Positions 44,294-52,825 of a DNA stretch of 64,000 nt are shown here, one piece after another. Within the stretch, counting starts at the first letter, position 1. Each line of letters starts with the position of its first letter. The stretch covers positions 1 through 64,000 of the forward strand of contig NZ_JANTHZ010000006.1 of NCBI RefSeq assembly GCF_024752355.1. Direction: 5' to 3'. The translations under genes were made by a program, and so were the position numbers. The DNA comes from Ancylobacter mangrovi (GTDB taxonomy: Bacteria; Pseudomonadota; Alphaproteobacteria; Rhizobiales; Xanthobacteraceae). The notes under the pieces are model-generated. The model did no database searches. It was not told where the DNA came from and saw nothing but the letters and a program-made list of their open reading frames with translations.

Positions 44294-45022
44294 TCAGTGC
44301 ACGGCGGCGAGATTGTCCGCCGCCCATTCCTCGCGCGGGATCGGCTCGCCGACATGAAAGGCGAAGCCGGCGACCTTGCGCCAGCCGGCATCGAGCTCGC
44401 ACTGGAACGACACCTCGTACCACTGGTGCCGGCTGCGGAAGGCGCCGCGCGGGGCGACCAGCGTCTGCCCTTCCATGCGCGTGTCGGACAGCGCGTAGTC
44501 GACCAGCCGGTCGGGCTGGAACTCGTCGCGCCAGGCATGGATCTGCTCCATCGCCTCGAGGTCGCAGAGCTGGGCGATGCGCTCCTCCTCGGCGAGGCCG
44601 GCAAGGGCGCGGCGCAGGCCGCGGCTGCGCGGATTGGCCAGCGCCTGCTCGGACAACATGCGCGAGGGGCGCACCATGTCGGGCTGCGCCCTTGCCCCGC
44701 CCGATCGCGGATGCGGAGCGGAGGGCGCCGCCGGCGGCGGCAGTTCGGGCTCAGCCGCAGGAGCCGGCGCGGGTGCCGCCGTGACGCCGCGCAGGAGATC
44801 GAAGTCGCGCTGGCTGATGACCTCGGTCTGGATCGCCGGCGGCTCGGGCACCGGCAGCGGCGGGGCGATCGCCACCAGCAGCATCAGCGCGAGCAGCCCA
44901 CCGTGCAGAACCAGCGAGGCGAGCAGGTCCACGCCACCCCTTCGCAGGCGCGGCGGGGCGGCCAGCCGGCCCGACAGGTCGTCGCCGGTAAGGCCCGGGA
45001 ATGGCACGCTCGCAACGTTCAT
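44294..45022 (-). CDS. DUF930-domain protein, TonB-like topology
   Basis: A 242-residue protein with one membrane helix (about 30-52), a short Pro/Ala-rich periplasmic linker (about 55-110) and a C-terminal DUF930 domain (about 130-242; RIAQLCDLEAMEQIHAW is characteristic). This TonB-like arrangement puts the domain in the periplasm. The function is unknown; the family is largely restricted to Hyphomicrobiales. The ATG at 45022 has no strong ribosome-binding site. It converges on pabC with a two-base gap. Confidence 0.82.
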   Translation of the reverse strand: MNVASVPFPGLTGDDLSGRLAAPPRLRRGGVDLLASLVLHGGLLALMLLVAIAPPLPVPEPPAIQTEVISQRDFDLLRGVTAAPAPAPAAEPELPPPAAPSAPHPRSGGARAQPDMVRPSRMLSEQALANPRSRGLRRALAGLAEEERIAQLCDLEAMEQIHAWRDEFQPDRLVDYALSDTRMEGQTLVAPRGAFRSRHQWYEVSFQCELDAGWRKVAGFAFHVGEPIPREEWAADNLAAVH

Positions 45023-45146
45023 CGTGCGGAACGGGATGTCATGGCGCGCAACGGCCTGGAACGCGGGCTGCGGGAGGTTCTGGCGGGTGTATGGGTTCGG
45101 ACATCACCCATCGTTCCGGCATCAATATGGCACGGGGCGCCGCACA

Positions 45147-45182
45147 CGAAAGCGCCGCCCCGCGCAAAGGCGGGACGGCGCC
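45147..45182 (-). terminator. Terminator of leuA
   Basis: A 12-bp hairpin (45152-45163 with 45170-45181, one G-U type mismatch on the minus strand) is followed on the minus strand by a short TTTCG tract. It begins about 32 bases after the leuA stop. The T-run is weak, so confidence is moderate. Confidence 0.55.
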
Positions 45183-45213
45183 ACTTCGACGATGGTTCGG
45201 CCGGAGGCGCGGC

Positions 45214-46782
45214 TCAGCCGGCGGCGGACTGCGCCTGGGCGTTGAGGCTGTTGCGCTTCGCCTGCAGCTTGTTCAGCGCGATGATGTAGGCCTGCGCCGA
45301 GGCGACCAGCGTGTCCGGATCGGAACCGCGCCCCGTCACCGCCTTGTCGCCGTCCTCGAGCCGTACCGACACCTCGGCCTGCGCGTCCGTGCCCTCGGTC
45401 ACCGCGTGGACCTGGTAGAGCGCGAGCTTGGCGCTGTGCGGCACGATTGCCTGGATGCAGTTGAAGGTGGCGTCCACCGGCCCGTTGCCCGCCGATTCCT
45501 CGGTGATGACGTGGCCGTCGACCTCCATCTTCATGGTGGCGCGCTGCGGGCCGTGGCTGCCGGCGATGACCGAGAGCGAGACCAGCTTCATGCGGTCATG
45601 GGCGACGGCAATCTCGTGATCGACCAGCGCCTCGATGTCCTCGTCGTAGACCACCTTCTTGCGGTCGGCGAGGTCCTTGAAGCGGGTGAAGGCGTCGTTC
45701 AGCGCGTTCTCGCCCAGCGAGTAGCCGAGCGCCTTGAGCTTGTCGCGGAAGGCGGCACGGCCGGAATGCTTGCCCATCACCAGCGAGGTCTTGGTCACGC
45801 CGACGCTCTCCGGCGTCATGATCTCGTAGGTGGTGTTGTTCTTGAGCATGCCGTCCTGGTGGATGCCGCTCTCGTGGGCGAAGGCGTTCCGGCCGACGAT
45901 CGCCTTGTTGTACTGCACCGGGAACGAGGTCACCGCCGACACCATCTTCGAGGCGCGGGTGAGCATGGTGGTGTCGATGCCGGTCTCGTAGGGCAGCACG
46001 TCGCGGCGGGTGTTGATCGCCATGACGATCTCCTCCAGCGCCGCGTTGCCGGCGCGCTCGCCGAGGCCGTTGATGGTGCACTCGATCTGCCGCGCGCCGC
46101 CGGCGACGCCGGCCAGCGAGTTCGCCACCGCGAGGCCGAGATCGTTGTGGCAGTGGGTCGAGAAGACGATCGCCTCGGGGTTGGAGACGCGGTCGAGGAC
46201 GCGCTCACGCACCTGGCGGAACATCGCCTCGTATTCGGACGGGGTCGCATAACCGACCGTATCGGGCAGGTTGATCGTCGTGGCGCCGGCCTTGATGGCG
46301 GTCTCCACGCAGCGCGCCAGATAGTCGATCGGCGTGCGGGTGGCGTCCATCGCCGACCACTCGACGTCCTCGACCAGGTTGCGCGCCTGCGCCACCGTGG
46401 CGGTGATGATGTCGATCACCTGGTCCTGCGTCTTGCGCATCTGGTGCTCGAGATGGATCGGCGAGGTCGAGACGAAGGTGTGGATGCGCGGGCGGCGCGC
46501 ATGCTTCACCGCCTCGCCGGCGCGCGCGATGTCGGCCGGGATGGCGCGGCTGAGGCCGGCGATCACCGAGCGGTCGGCGCGGCGCGCGATCTCGGCCACC
46601 GATTCGAAGTCGCCGACGGAGGCGATCGGGAAGCCGGCCTCGATGACGTCGACACCCATCGCGTCGAGGAGTTCGGCGACCTCGAGCTTCTCCTCGAAGG
46701 TCATCGAGGCACCGGGGCACTGTTCACCGTCGCGCAGCGTGGTGTCGAAGATCACGATGCGATCATGGGCGGAGGTGGACAT
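45214..46782 (-). CDS. leuA: 2-isopropylmalate synthase
   Basis: A 522-residue enzyme that condenses 2-oxoisovalerate and acetyl-CoA in leucine synthesis. The catalytic barrel has FDTTLRDGEQCPGASM and the metal motif STHCHNDLGLAVANSLAG; the C-terminal ~130 residues are the LeuA allosteric domain for leucine feedback. The ATG at 46782 with AAGGAA upstream is preferred over a start at 46869. It is followed by a terminator and preceded by a 334-base leader with a hairpin. Confidence 0.95.
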   Translation of the reverse strand: MSTSAHDRIVIFDTTLRDGEQCPGASMTFEEKLEVAELLDAMGVDVIEAGFPIASVGDFESVAEIARRADRSVIAGLSRAIPADIARAGEAVKHARRPRIHTFVSTSPIHLEHQMRKTQDQVIDIITATVAQARNLVEDVEWSAMDATRTPIDYLARCVETAIKAGATTINLPDTVGYATPSEYEAMFRQVRERVLDRVSNPEAIVFSTHCHNDLGLAVANSLAGVAGGARQIECTINGLGERAGNAALEEIVMAINTRRDVLPYETGIDTTMLTRASKMVSAVTSFPVQYNKAIVGRNAFAHESGIHQDGMLKNNTTYEIMTPESVGVTKTSLVMGKHSGRAAFRDKLKALGYSLGENALNDAFTRFKDLADRKKVVYDEDIEALVDHEIAVAHDRMKLVSLSVIAGSHGPQRATMKMEVDGHVITEESAGNGPVDATFNCIQAIVPHSAKLALYQVHAVTEGTDAQAEVSVRLEDGDKAVTGRGSDPDTLVASAQAYIIALNKLQAKRNSLNAQAQSAAG

Positions 46783-47116
46783 CGGCTTTTCCTTCTGTCG
46801 CGTCGGCCGGCGCCGCGGGGCGGCTCTCATCGGCTCGGAATGTCGTCTGCGAGTTCGTTCGGGCGTCATCCCCTGAGCGCCCAGGCACGAAGCCCGGCCG
46901 GCCCTCAGGGGCGGCTAAGAAGAAGCAGTCCGGACAGAAGGAGAGCGTTCCCCGCAAGCCGCTTGGCGGCCGGGGTCGCGGAACAGCAGCGGGCGGACGA
47001 AGGCGTCACGGCTCGGCTCTCGCGAGGTTGCTCGGACCGCTCTCATACCGGATGCGAGGCGGTGCTGGCAAGCCTGTCGGCAAAACCGCCGGCAGGTCCG
47101 TACCAGCCCTGCCCGC
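46783..47116. other. leuA upstream leader region
   Basis: About 334 bases between the leuA start and the phytochrome stop. On the minus strand it carries an 8-bp perfect inverted repeat, CCCCTGAG and CTCAGGGG (46870-46877 and 46904-46911), 88 bases before leuA, with GC-rich sequence between the arms that could fold further. No leucine-rich leader peptide is seen, so an attenuator is not supported. The remainder shows no other clear element. Confidence 0.45.
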
Positions 47117-49693
47117 TCAGGACGCTTCGAGCAGCGCCCGCAGCGCGGTGAGCAGCGTTCCGCTCTCATAGGGCTTGGGCAGTACCATCGCGTCCTGGTG
47201 CCCGTCCGGGATCATCGACTGGTCGCCATAGCCGGTGGCGAAGAGGTAGGGAACGCCGCGCCGGCGCAGTTCCTCGGCCACCGGCGCGGAGTTGCGCGTG
47301 CCCAGATTGACGTCGAGCACGGCGACGTCGGGCGTCAGCCCTTCGAGCTTGCGCAGCGCCTCGTTCACCGAGGCGGCGGTGACCACCGAGCCGACGCCGC
47401 CCTCCAGCATCATCGCCTCGACGTCGAGCGCGATGATCATCTGGTCCTCCACCAGCAGCACCGCGCAATCGGACAGCACGTCGCTCTCCCCCGCCGCGGC
47501 CTCGGTGCCGGCCGCCGTGCCGGCCTCCTCGACCGGCGCGACCGCGACGATGTGCTGGGCCGGCAGGCGGAAGCGGGCGACGAGCCCGCTCGGCACGAGA
47601 TCGATCGTCGCGTCGCCGTCGAGGTCGTGCGGCACGCTGCGCTCGATCAGCGCCGAGCCGAAGCCGCGCCGGCCGGTGTCGACGACCGTCGGCCCGCCAT
47701 GCTCGCGCCAGTCCACCGTGCAATCGCCATTCGGCTCGATCTTCCAGCTCACCTCGACCCGGCCTTCCGAACGCGACAGCGCGCCGTATTTGGCGGCATT
47801 GGTGGCCAGCTCGTGCAGCACCAGCGCCATGACCGAGAAGGCCCGCGCGTCGAGCCGCACGCCGGGGCCGTCCAGCCGCGTGCGCGCGCCGCCGCCATAG
47901 GGCGACAGCTCGGCGCCCAGCAGCTCGGCGAGCGCCCCGCCGCCGGCACCGCGCACGACCTGGTCATGGGCGACGGCGAGCGCCTGGATCCGCCCGCGCA
48001 GCGAATCGACATAATCGGTGATGTCGCGGCCGTCCTGCATCGAGTGCTCGACCAGCGACTTGATGACGGCGAGGATGTTCTTGACCCGGTGGTTGAGCTC
48101 CTCGTTGAGCATGCGCTGGCGGATGTCGGCCTTCTCGCGCTCCTCGGCCATCATCTCGTTGTGGCGCAGCACGGTCTCGACCAGGGCCGAGCGGGTTGCC
48201 TCGGCAATCTCGCGGTCGGCGTCGGTCCACGGGCTGGCGTGCTGGCGCACCGTTTCCTTCCAGATCGCGAAGCTCTTGCGCGGCGTCAGCCGGTCGCCGA
48301 AGGGGCCGGTCTCGTAGACCTTCTCCGGCCGGCCCGCCCAGTCCAGCGTCTGCGCCACCTCGCGGCGGAAGAACAGCAGGTAGTCGCGCGGAAGCTGGGA
48401 CAGCGGCAGGGCCAGCATGCCCGACGCCTCCTCGCTGAAGGCGGCGGCCGGCTCCCAGGCCCGCGCGAGCGAGTCCGTCGTCCAGATCTTGCCTTCGGCC
48501 GGCCCGTCGATCATGCGCGCGGGGCGCGTCACCATGGCGCCGAGAAGGCCGGGAATGGCATCGGCCGGCGGCACGCAGCCCTGCGCGGTCCACACGCCGC
48601 CCAGCCACAGCCCGATGCCGTCGCACGGCATGAGCGCGGCGAACTCGGAGAGGTTGCTGCGCAGCAGATCGAGCACGTCCTCGGTGCGCGAGGCGCGCTG
48701 CAGGAAGCGGTCCAGCGCCCGCCGGGCCTCGGTCGCGACCTGGAGCGAACGCTTCTGCTTCAGCGCCTGCAGGTGCAGCGAGAAGAAGGAGCCGAACATC
48801 TCCGCCGCGACGCGCTCGGTCATCGGCAGCACGCGCGGGGCGTAGTGGTGGCACGCGATCATGCCCCAGAGCTCGCCGTCGACCACCACCGAGATCGACA
48901 TCGACGCCGCGACGCCCATGTTGCGCAGATATTCGAGATGGATCGGCGAGACCGAGCGCAGATGCGCGAAGGACAGGTCCAGCTGCCGGCCGGCGGGGTC
49001 CCGCTCCGGCTCGATGGTGCAACGCGTGGCGTGCACGTCGCCGATGACGCGGACGATGTTGCGCAGATAGAGCCGGCGTGCCTGCTGCGGGATGTCGCTC
49101 TCGGGAAACCACTGGCCGAGGAAGCTCTCGAGGTCCTCGCGGCGCGCCTCGCTCACCACCTGCCCCGCGCCGTCATGGGCGAAGCGGTAGACCATCACCC
49201 GGTCATAGCCGAGCATGTCGCGCACGAGCCTGGCGGCGACCTCCACCAGCTCGTCGATGTCGGTAAGGCCGCGCACCCGCGCCAGCATGCCGCGCGCATG
49301 GTCGAGCGCCAGCCCGTCGTCGCCGGCGGCCGGCTCGAACTCGAAGATCGCGGCGCCGTCATAGCGGTGGACGGCGACGTCGAAGCGCCGCCCGCCAGCG
49401 ACCGTCACGCCGAACAGCAGCACCGGCGCGGTCGGCTCGTCCGCGCGCCCGAGCGCCTCGCGCAATTGCCCGGCCGCCTCGGCTCCGAGCAGCGCCTCGA
49501 GCCGCTGGCCGAGCACCGGCCCGTCCTCAGCGCGCAGCATGCCCGCGGCATTTTCCGAGCAGCGCTCGACACTCTCGCCCGCCTCGTCGCAGGCGAGCAG
49601 GCAGCCATGGCACTGGATGCTACCGGGAACGTGGATCGGCTCGCGATCGCAGTTCGAAAGATTGACGCTCTCGGGGCTCAGCACTTCGGGCAC
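47117..49693 (-). CDS. Bacteriophytochrome hybrid kinase (PAS-GAF-PHY-HWE kinase-REC)
   Basis: An 858-residue red/far-red sensor. The biliverdin-binding cysteine fits Cys15 in SNCDREPIH. The PAS/GAF/PHY core spans about 18-505 and contains the PASDIP-like PESDIP (197-202, Asp200), CHHY (281-284) and the PHY tongue PRKSF (471-475). The kinase is HWE type, with His535 in ELNHRVKN and HELATNAAKYGAL in the ATPase part. A C-terminal receiver domain has Asp750, phosphoacceptor Asp794, Thr820 and Lys840. The start is GTG at 49693. Residues 28-35 read CHGCLLAC where most homologues have a proline at position 28; no heme oxygenase gene is linked. Confidence 0.94.
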   Translation of the reverse strand: MPEVLSPESVNLSNCDREPIHVPGSIQCHGCLLACDEAGESVERCSENAAGMLRAEDGPVLGQRLEALLGAEAAGQLREALGRADEPTAPVLLFGVTVAGGRRFDVAVHRYDGAAIFEFEPAAGDDGLALDHARGMLARVRGLTDIDELVEVAARLVRDMLGYDRVMVYRFAHDGAGQVVSEARREDLESFLGQWFPESDIPQQARRLYLRNIVRVIGDVHATRCTIEPERDPAGRQLDLSFAHLRSVSPIHLEYLRNMGVAASMSISVVVDGELWGMIACHHYAPRVLPMTERVAAEMFGSFFSLHLQALKQKRSLQVATEARRALDRFLQRASRTEDVLDLLRSNLSEFAALMPCDGIGLWLGGVWTAQGCVPPADAIPGLLGAMVTRPARMIDGPAEGKIWTTDSLARAWEPAAAFSEEASGMLALPLSQLPRDYLLFFRREVAQTLDWAGRPEKVYETGPFGDRLTPRKSFAIWKETVRQHASPWTDADREIAEATRSALVETVLRHNEMMAEEREKADIRQRMLNEELNHRVKNILAVIKSLVEHSMQDGRDITDYVDSLRGRIQALAVAHDQVVRGAGGGALAELLGAELSPYGGGARTRLDGPGVRLDARAFSVMALVLHELATNAAKYGALSRSEGRVEVSWKIEPNGDCTVDWREHGGPTVVDTGRRGFGSALIERSVPHDLDGDATIDLVPSGLVARFRLPAQHIVAVAPVEEAGTAAGTEAAAGESDVLSDCAVLLVEDQMIIALDVEAMMLEGGVGSVVTAASVNEALRKLEGLTPDVAVLDVNLGTRNSAPVAEELRRRGVPYLFATGYGDQSMIPDGHQDAMVLPKPYESGTLLTALRALLEAS

Positions 49694-49893
49694 CTCCAGA
49701 CTCGCCCCTTCGCGACTGCTGGTGCACCGGCAAGAACATGGAGGCTGAGACAGAAGTCTGGACGGCGCCGATCAAAGTGGCAGTTCGGCATTCGGAAATG
49801 ATCCCGCTATCCAGACGCGACGTGAAACGTTTAGCCAAGAACACGCCTGGATGCCGGAAAGTTCCGTTTCCCCCTACCGCTTTCCCCCGGAAT

Positions 49894-51462
49894 TCAGTGC
49901 CCGCCCCCACCGCCGCCGACATGGGACGGCCGGCGCATCAGCGGCGCGAAGACGACCAGCGCCAGGAACAGGAAGGTGAGCAGGTAGAACACGTCGGCGA
50001 AGGACATCACCAGCGCCTCGCGCCGCACCATCGCCGCCATCTGCCTGAGCGCGGCGCTGTCCGCGTCCGAGCCGAAGCTGGCGAAGGCGTTCGTCATCGA
50101 GTCGAGCCGCTCCATCGCCGCGCTGCTCGCCCACTGCACCTGCTCGTGCAGGCGCGCCAGATGCAGGTCCCAGCGGTCGTTGAGCACGGTGTTGATGAGG
50201 GCGAGCCCCACCGCGCCGCCGAGATTGCGCATCAGGTTGAACAGACCAGAGGCGTTCTTGATCTGCGAGGGGTGGAGCGTGCCGAGCGACAGGTTGGTGA
50301 TCGGGATCATCGCCATCATCAGCGAGACGCCGCGCAGGATCTGCGGCACCAAAAGTTCCCAGAAGTCCCAGTCCTTGGTCAGCCCCGTCACCCGCCACGT
50401 GCCGAGCGCGAAACCGGCGAAGGCGATGCCGATCATCAGGCGCGGGTCGACGCGGGTCATCAGCCGGCCGGCGAGCGGCGCGGTGACGAACATGGCGATG
50501 CCGGTGACGAACATGGTCTCGCCGATCATCAGCGCCGAGTAGCCGCGCACCCAGCTCAGATAGATCGGATAGAGATAGGTCAGCCCGTAGAGCCCAATGC
50601 CGAGTACGAAGCTGAAGGCCGAGCCGGTCGCGAAGTTGCGGTTCTGGAACGCGCGTATGTCGACCACCGGCTCGCGCGCGGTCAGCACCCGCAGGAAGAA
50701 GGCGATGCCGGAGACCACGCCGACGATGGCGAAGTAGAAGATGGTCTCGTCGTCGAACCAGTCATTGGTCGGCCCTTCCTCAAGCACGAACTCCATGCTG
50801 CCGAGGAAGCCGGCCATGAACAGCAGGCCCCACCAGTCGAAGCGGTCGAGCAAGGCGAGGTCGGGCTCGTCGAAGTCGATCAGCGTCACCGAGGTGATGA
50901 TGACGAAGATGCCCGGGACGATGTTCACCAGGAACAGCCAGTGCCAGGAGAACAGGTCGGTGAGATAGCCGCCGATGGTCGGGCCGATCGTCGGCGCCAG
51001 CGTCGCCACCAGGCCGATCATCGGCGTGACGATGGGCTGCTTCTCGCGCGGGAAAACGGCATAGGCGGAGGCGAAGACGGTCGGGATCATGCCGCCGCCG
51101 AGGAAGCCCTGCAGCGCCCGGTAGACGATCATCTGGTCGATCGAGTTCGCCGTCGCGCACATGAAGCTCATGACGGTGAAGCCGGTCGCCGAGGCGACGA
51201 ACAGCCACCGCGTCGAGAGCGCCCGCGACAGGAAGCCCGAGAGCGGGATCATCACCACCTCGGCGATGAGGTAGCTGGTCTGCACCCACGAAATTTCGTC
51301 CGACGAGGCGGCGAGCCCCGCCTGGATCTCCGAGAGCGAGGCCGAGACGATCTGGATGTCCAGAATCGCCATGAACATGCCGAACACCATGCAGAGAAAG
51401 GCGATCATGCGCCTCGTCTCCACGGAGTGGCCGGCGCCGCCGGCCGTCACTGTCTCGGCCAT
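49894..51462 (-). CDS. EmrB-type MFS multidrug exporter (DHA2 family), system 2
   Basis: A 522-residue protein with about 14 membrane helices; MFMAILDIQIVSASLSEI (helix 1), LIAEVVMIPLSGFLSRALSTRWLF and GPTIGGYLTD are family marks. It follows its adaptor by 16 bases in the TetR-regulated unit and has GGGAGGG before the ATG at 51462. The protein ends in a run of six glycines and a histidine, which is unusual and may be flexible or bind metal. It should export drugs through the adaptor and an unlinked TolC-like channel. Confidence 0.92.
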   Translation of the reverse strand: MAETVTAGGAGHSVETRRMIAFLCMVFGMFMAILDIQIVSASLSEIQAGLAASSDEISWVQTSYLIAEVVMIPLSGFLSRALSTRWLFVASATGFTVMSFMCATANSIDQMIVYRALQGFLGGGMIPTVFASAYAVFPREKQPIVTPMIGLVATLAPTIGPTIGGYLTDLFSWHWLFLVNIVPGIFVIITSVTLIDFDEPDLALLDRFDWWGLLFMAGFLGSMEFVLEEGPTNDWFDDETIFYFAIVGVVSGIAFFLRVLTAREPVVDIRAFQNRNFATGSAFSFVLGIGLYGLTYLYPIYLSWVRGYSALMIGETMFVTGIAMFVTAPLAGRLMTRVDPRLMIGIAFAGFALGTWRVTGLTKDWDFWELLVPQILRGVSLMMAMIPITNLSLGTLHPSQIKNASGLFNLMRNLGGAVGLALINTVLNDRWDLHLARLHEQVQWASSAAMERLDSMTNAFASFGSDADSAALRQMAAMVRREALVMSFADVFYLLTFLFLALVVFAPLMRRPSHVGGGGGGH

Positions 51463-51478
51463 GGCCGCGCCCTCCCGC

Positions 51479-52699
51479 TCAGTTGCCCGTGCCCTCGCCG
51501 GCGTGCGCCCCACCCGTACGGGCGTCGCCCGTGCGCGTGTCGACGACGGCGGTGACGGACATGCCCGGGCGCAGCTCGGACTTGGCGAGCGCAGAGGCGT
51601 CGAGGGCGATGCGCACCGGCACGCGCTGCACGATCTTGGTGAAGTTGCCGGTCGCGTTCTCCGGCGGCAACAGGCTGAACACAGAGCCCGAGGCCGGCGA
51701 GACGCTGGTGACGGTGCCCTGGAAGTCCTCGTCCGGGTAGGCGTCGACCTCGACACGCACCTTCTGGCCCGGCTTCAGCCGGCCGAGCTGCGTCTCCTTG
51801 AAGTTCGCGTCGACATAGACCGCATCGAGCGGCACGATCGCCGCCAGCCGCGTGCCGGCCTGCACGAGCTGGCCGACCTGGACGGCGCGGTTGCCGACCA
51901 CGCCGTCGACGGGGGCGTGGACCACGGTGAAGTCGAGATTGCGCTGCGCCTGGTCGCGGGCGGTGCGGTTCTCGTCCAGCACGCGGCCGGCCTCGGTGCG
52001 CTGGGCCTGCAGCACGGCGACGTTGGCCTGCGCCGAAGCGACCGCCGCCCGACCGGCCTCGACATTGGCCTGCGCCTTGTCCCGATCGGCGCGCGCATTG
52101 TCGAGCGCGGAACGGCTGGCGAAATTCTGCTGGGCGAGCTTGTCCTGCCGGTCGAACTCCAGCTTGGTACGGGCGAGTTCGGCCTCGCTGGCGGTGAGCT
52201 GCGCCTTGGCCTGGTCGACCGCCCGCTCGGCGGCGCGGATCTGCTCGTCATAGCTGCCGAGCACGGCCTGCTGGGTGGCGATCTTGTCCGCGGCCGCGCG
52301 CAGGGCGAGCGTGTAGTCGCCGTCGTCGATGCGGGCGATGACGTCGCCGGCCTTGACCGGCTGATTCGTGTCGACGTCGACGCTCACCACATAGCCGGAG
52401 ATCTTGGCGGCGAGGACGGTCGTGTCCGCGCCGACATAGGCGTCGTCGGTGGAAACCTCGAAGCGGCCCACCTGCCACCAGTGAAGGCCGTAATAGCCCC
52501 CGCCCGCGAGCGCGGCGAGCAGCAGCGCGCCGAACACCAGCGGCCGGCGCGAGCGGCGCCGGCGCGGCGTCGGCGTGGACGCGGCAACCGCTTCCGCCGG
52601 CTGCTGTTCCGGCTTCTTCAGTAGAGTGAGCGCCACCGGCCCGGTGGGCACCTCCTGCGTGCGACCGGCGGCCTCTGCCGCCTTGCTGGCTTCTGCCAT
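51479..52699 (-). CDS. EmrA/HlyD-type membrane fusion protein, system 2
   Basis: A 406-residue adaptor with an Ala/Arg-rich cytoplasmic N-terminus, one membrane helix (about 53-72, ending in YYGLHWW), the VSTDDAYVGAD motif, lipoyl halves and a long coiled hairpin rich in Ala/Gln/Asp, and a C-terminal Thr/Gly tail. The ATG at 52699 is preferred over a start at 52723 because AAAGGGG lies just upstream. It is the first gene after the divergent TetR promoter region and is co-transcribed with the MFS exporter. Confidence 0.92.
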   Translation of the reverse strand: MAEASKAAEAAGRTQEVPTGPVALTLLKKPEQQPAEAVAASTPTPRRRRSRRPLVFGALLLAALAGGGYYGLHWWQVGRFEVSTDDAYVGADTTVLAAKISGYVVSVDVDTNQPVKAGDVIARIDDGDYTLALRAAADKIATQQAVLGSYDEQIRAAERAVDQAKAQLTASEAELARTKLEFDRQDKLAQQNFASRSALDNARADRDKAQANVEAGRAAVASAQANVAVLQAQRTEAGRVLDENRTARDQAQRNLDFTVVHAPVDGVVGNRAVQVGQLVQAGTRLAAIVPLDAVYVDANFKETQLGRLKPGQKVRVEVDAYPDEDFQGTVTSVSPASGSVFSLLPPENATGNFTKIVQRVPVRIALDASALAKSELRPGMSVTAVVDTRTGDARTGGAHAGEGTGN

Positions 52700-52722
52700 G
52701 CGCCGCCCCTTTCGCATAAACA

Positions 52723-52772
52723 TTGACTGAACCGTTCAGTTGTCTATATAGCAAACTAAACCGTTCAGTCAA
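52723..52772. promoter_or_regulatory. Symmetric divergent promoter with two TetR operators
   Basis: TTGACT (52723-52728) and its reverse complement AGTCAA (52767-52772) flank a shared, self-complementary TATATA (52745-52750) with exactly 16 bases on each side, giving one -35/-10 pair on each strand. A perfect 15-base dyad ACTGAACCGTTCAGT (52726-52740) and a one-mismatch copy ACTAAACCGTTCAGT (52755-52769) lie over the two -35 boxes, 29 bases apart. A repressor bound at both would block both promoters. The TetR gene (plus) and the pump genes (minus) diverge from here. Confidence 0.88.
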
Positions 52773-52825
52773 ATCCTTTGACAAGCGGGTCGCATGCGAC
52801 CTATGGAGTATGAAACGAGGACAAC

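Noticed and set aside
46763-46957. A possible leuA leader peptide (TTG start, with Phe-Phe-Leu near the beginning)
   Set aside because: Only a few leucines, a TTG start, and it runs past the leuA start; not a convincing attenuator peptide.
47198-49801. An 867-residue plus-strand frame antisense to the phytochrome
   Set aside because: Shadow frame; all phytochrome and kinase motifs are on the other strand.
49620-49922. A 100-residue minus-strand frame over the phytochrome promoter region
   Set aside because: Overlaps the phytochrome start in another frame and has random-looking composition.
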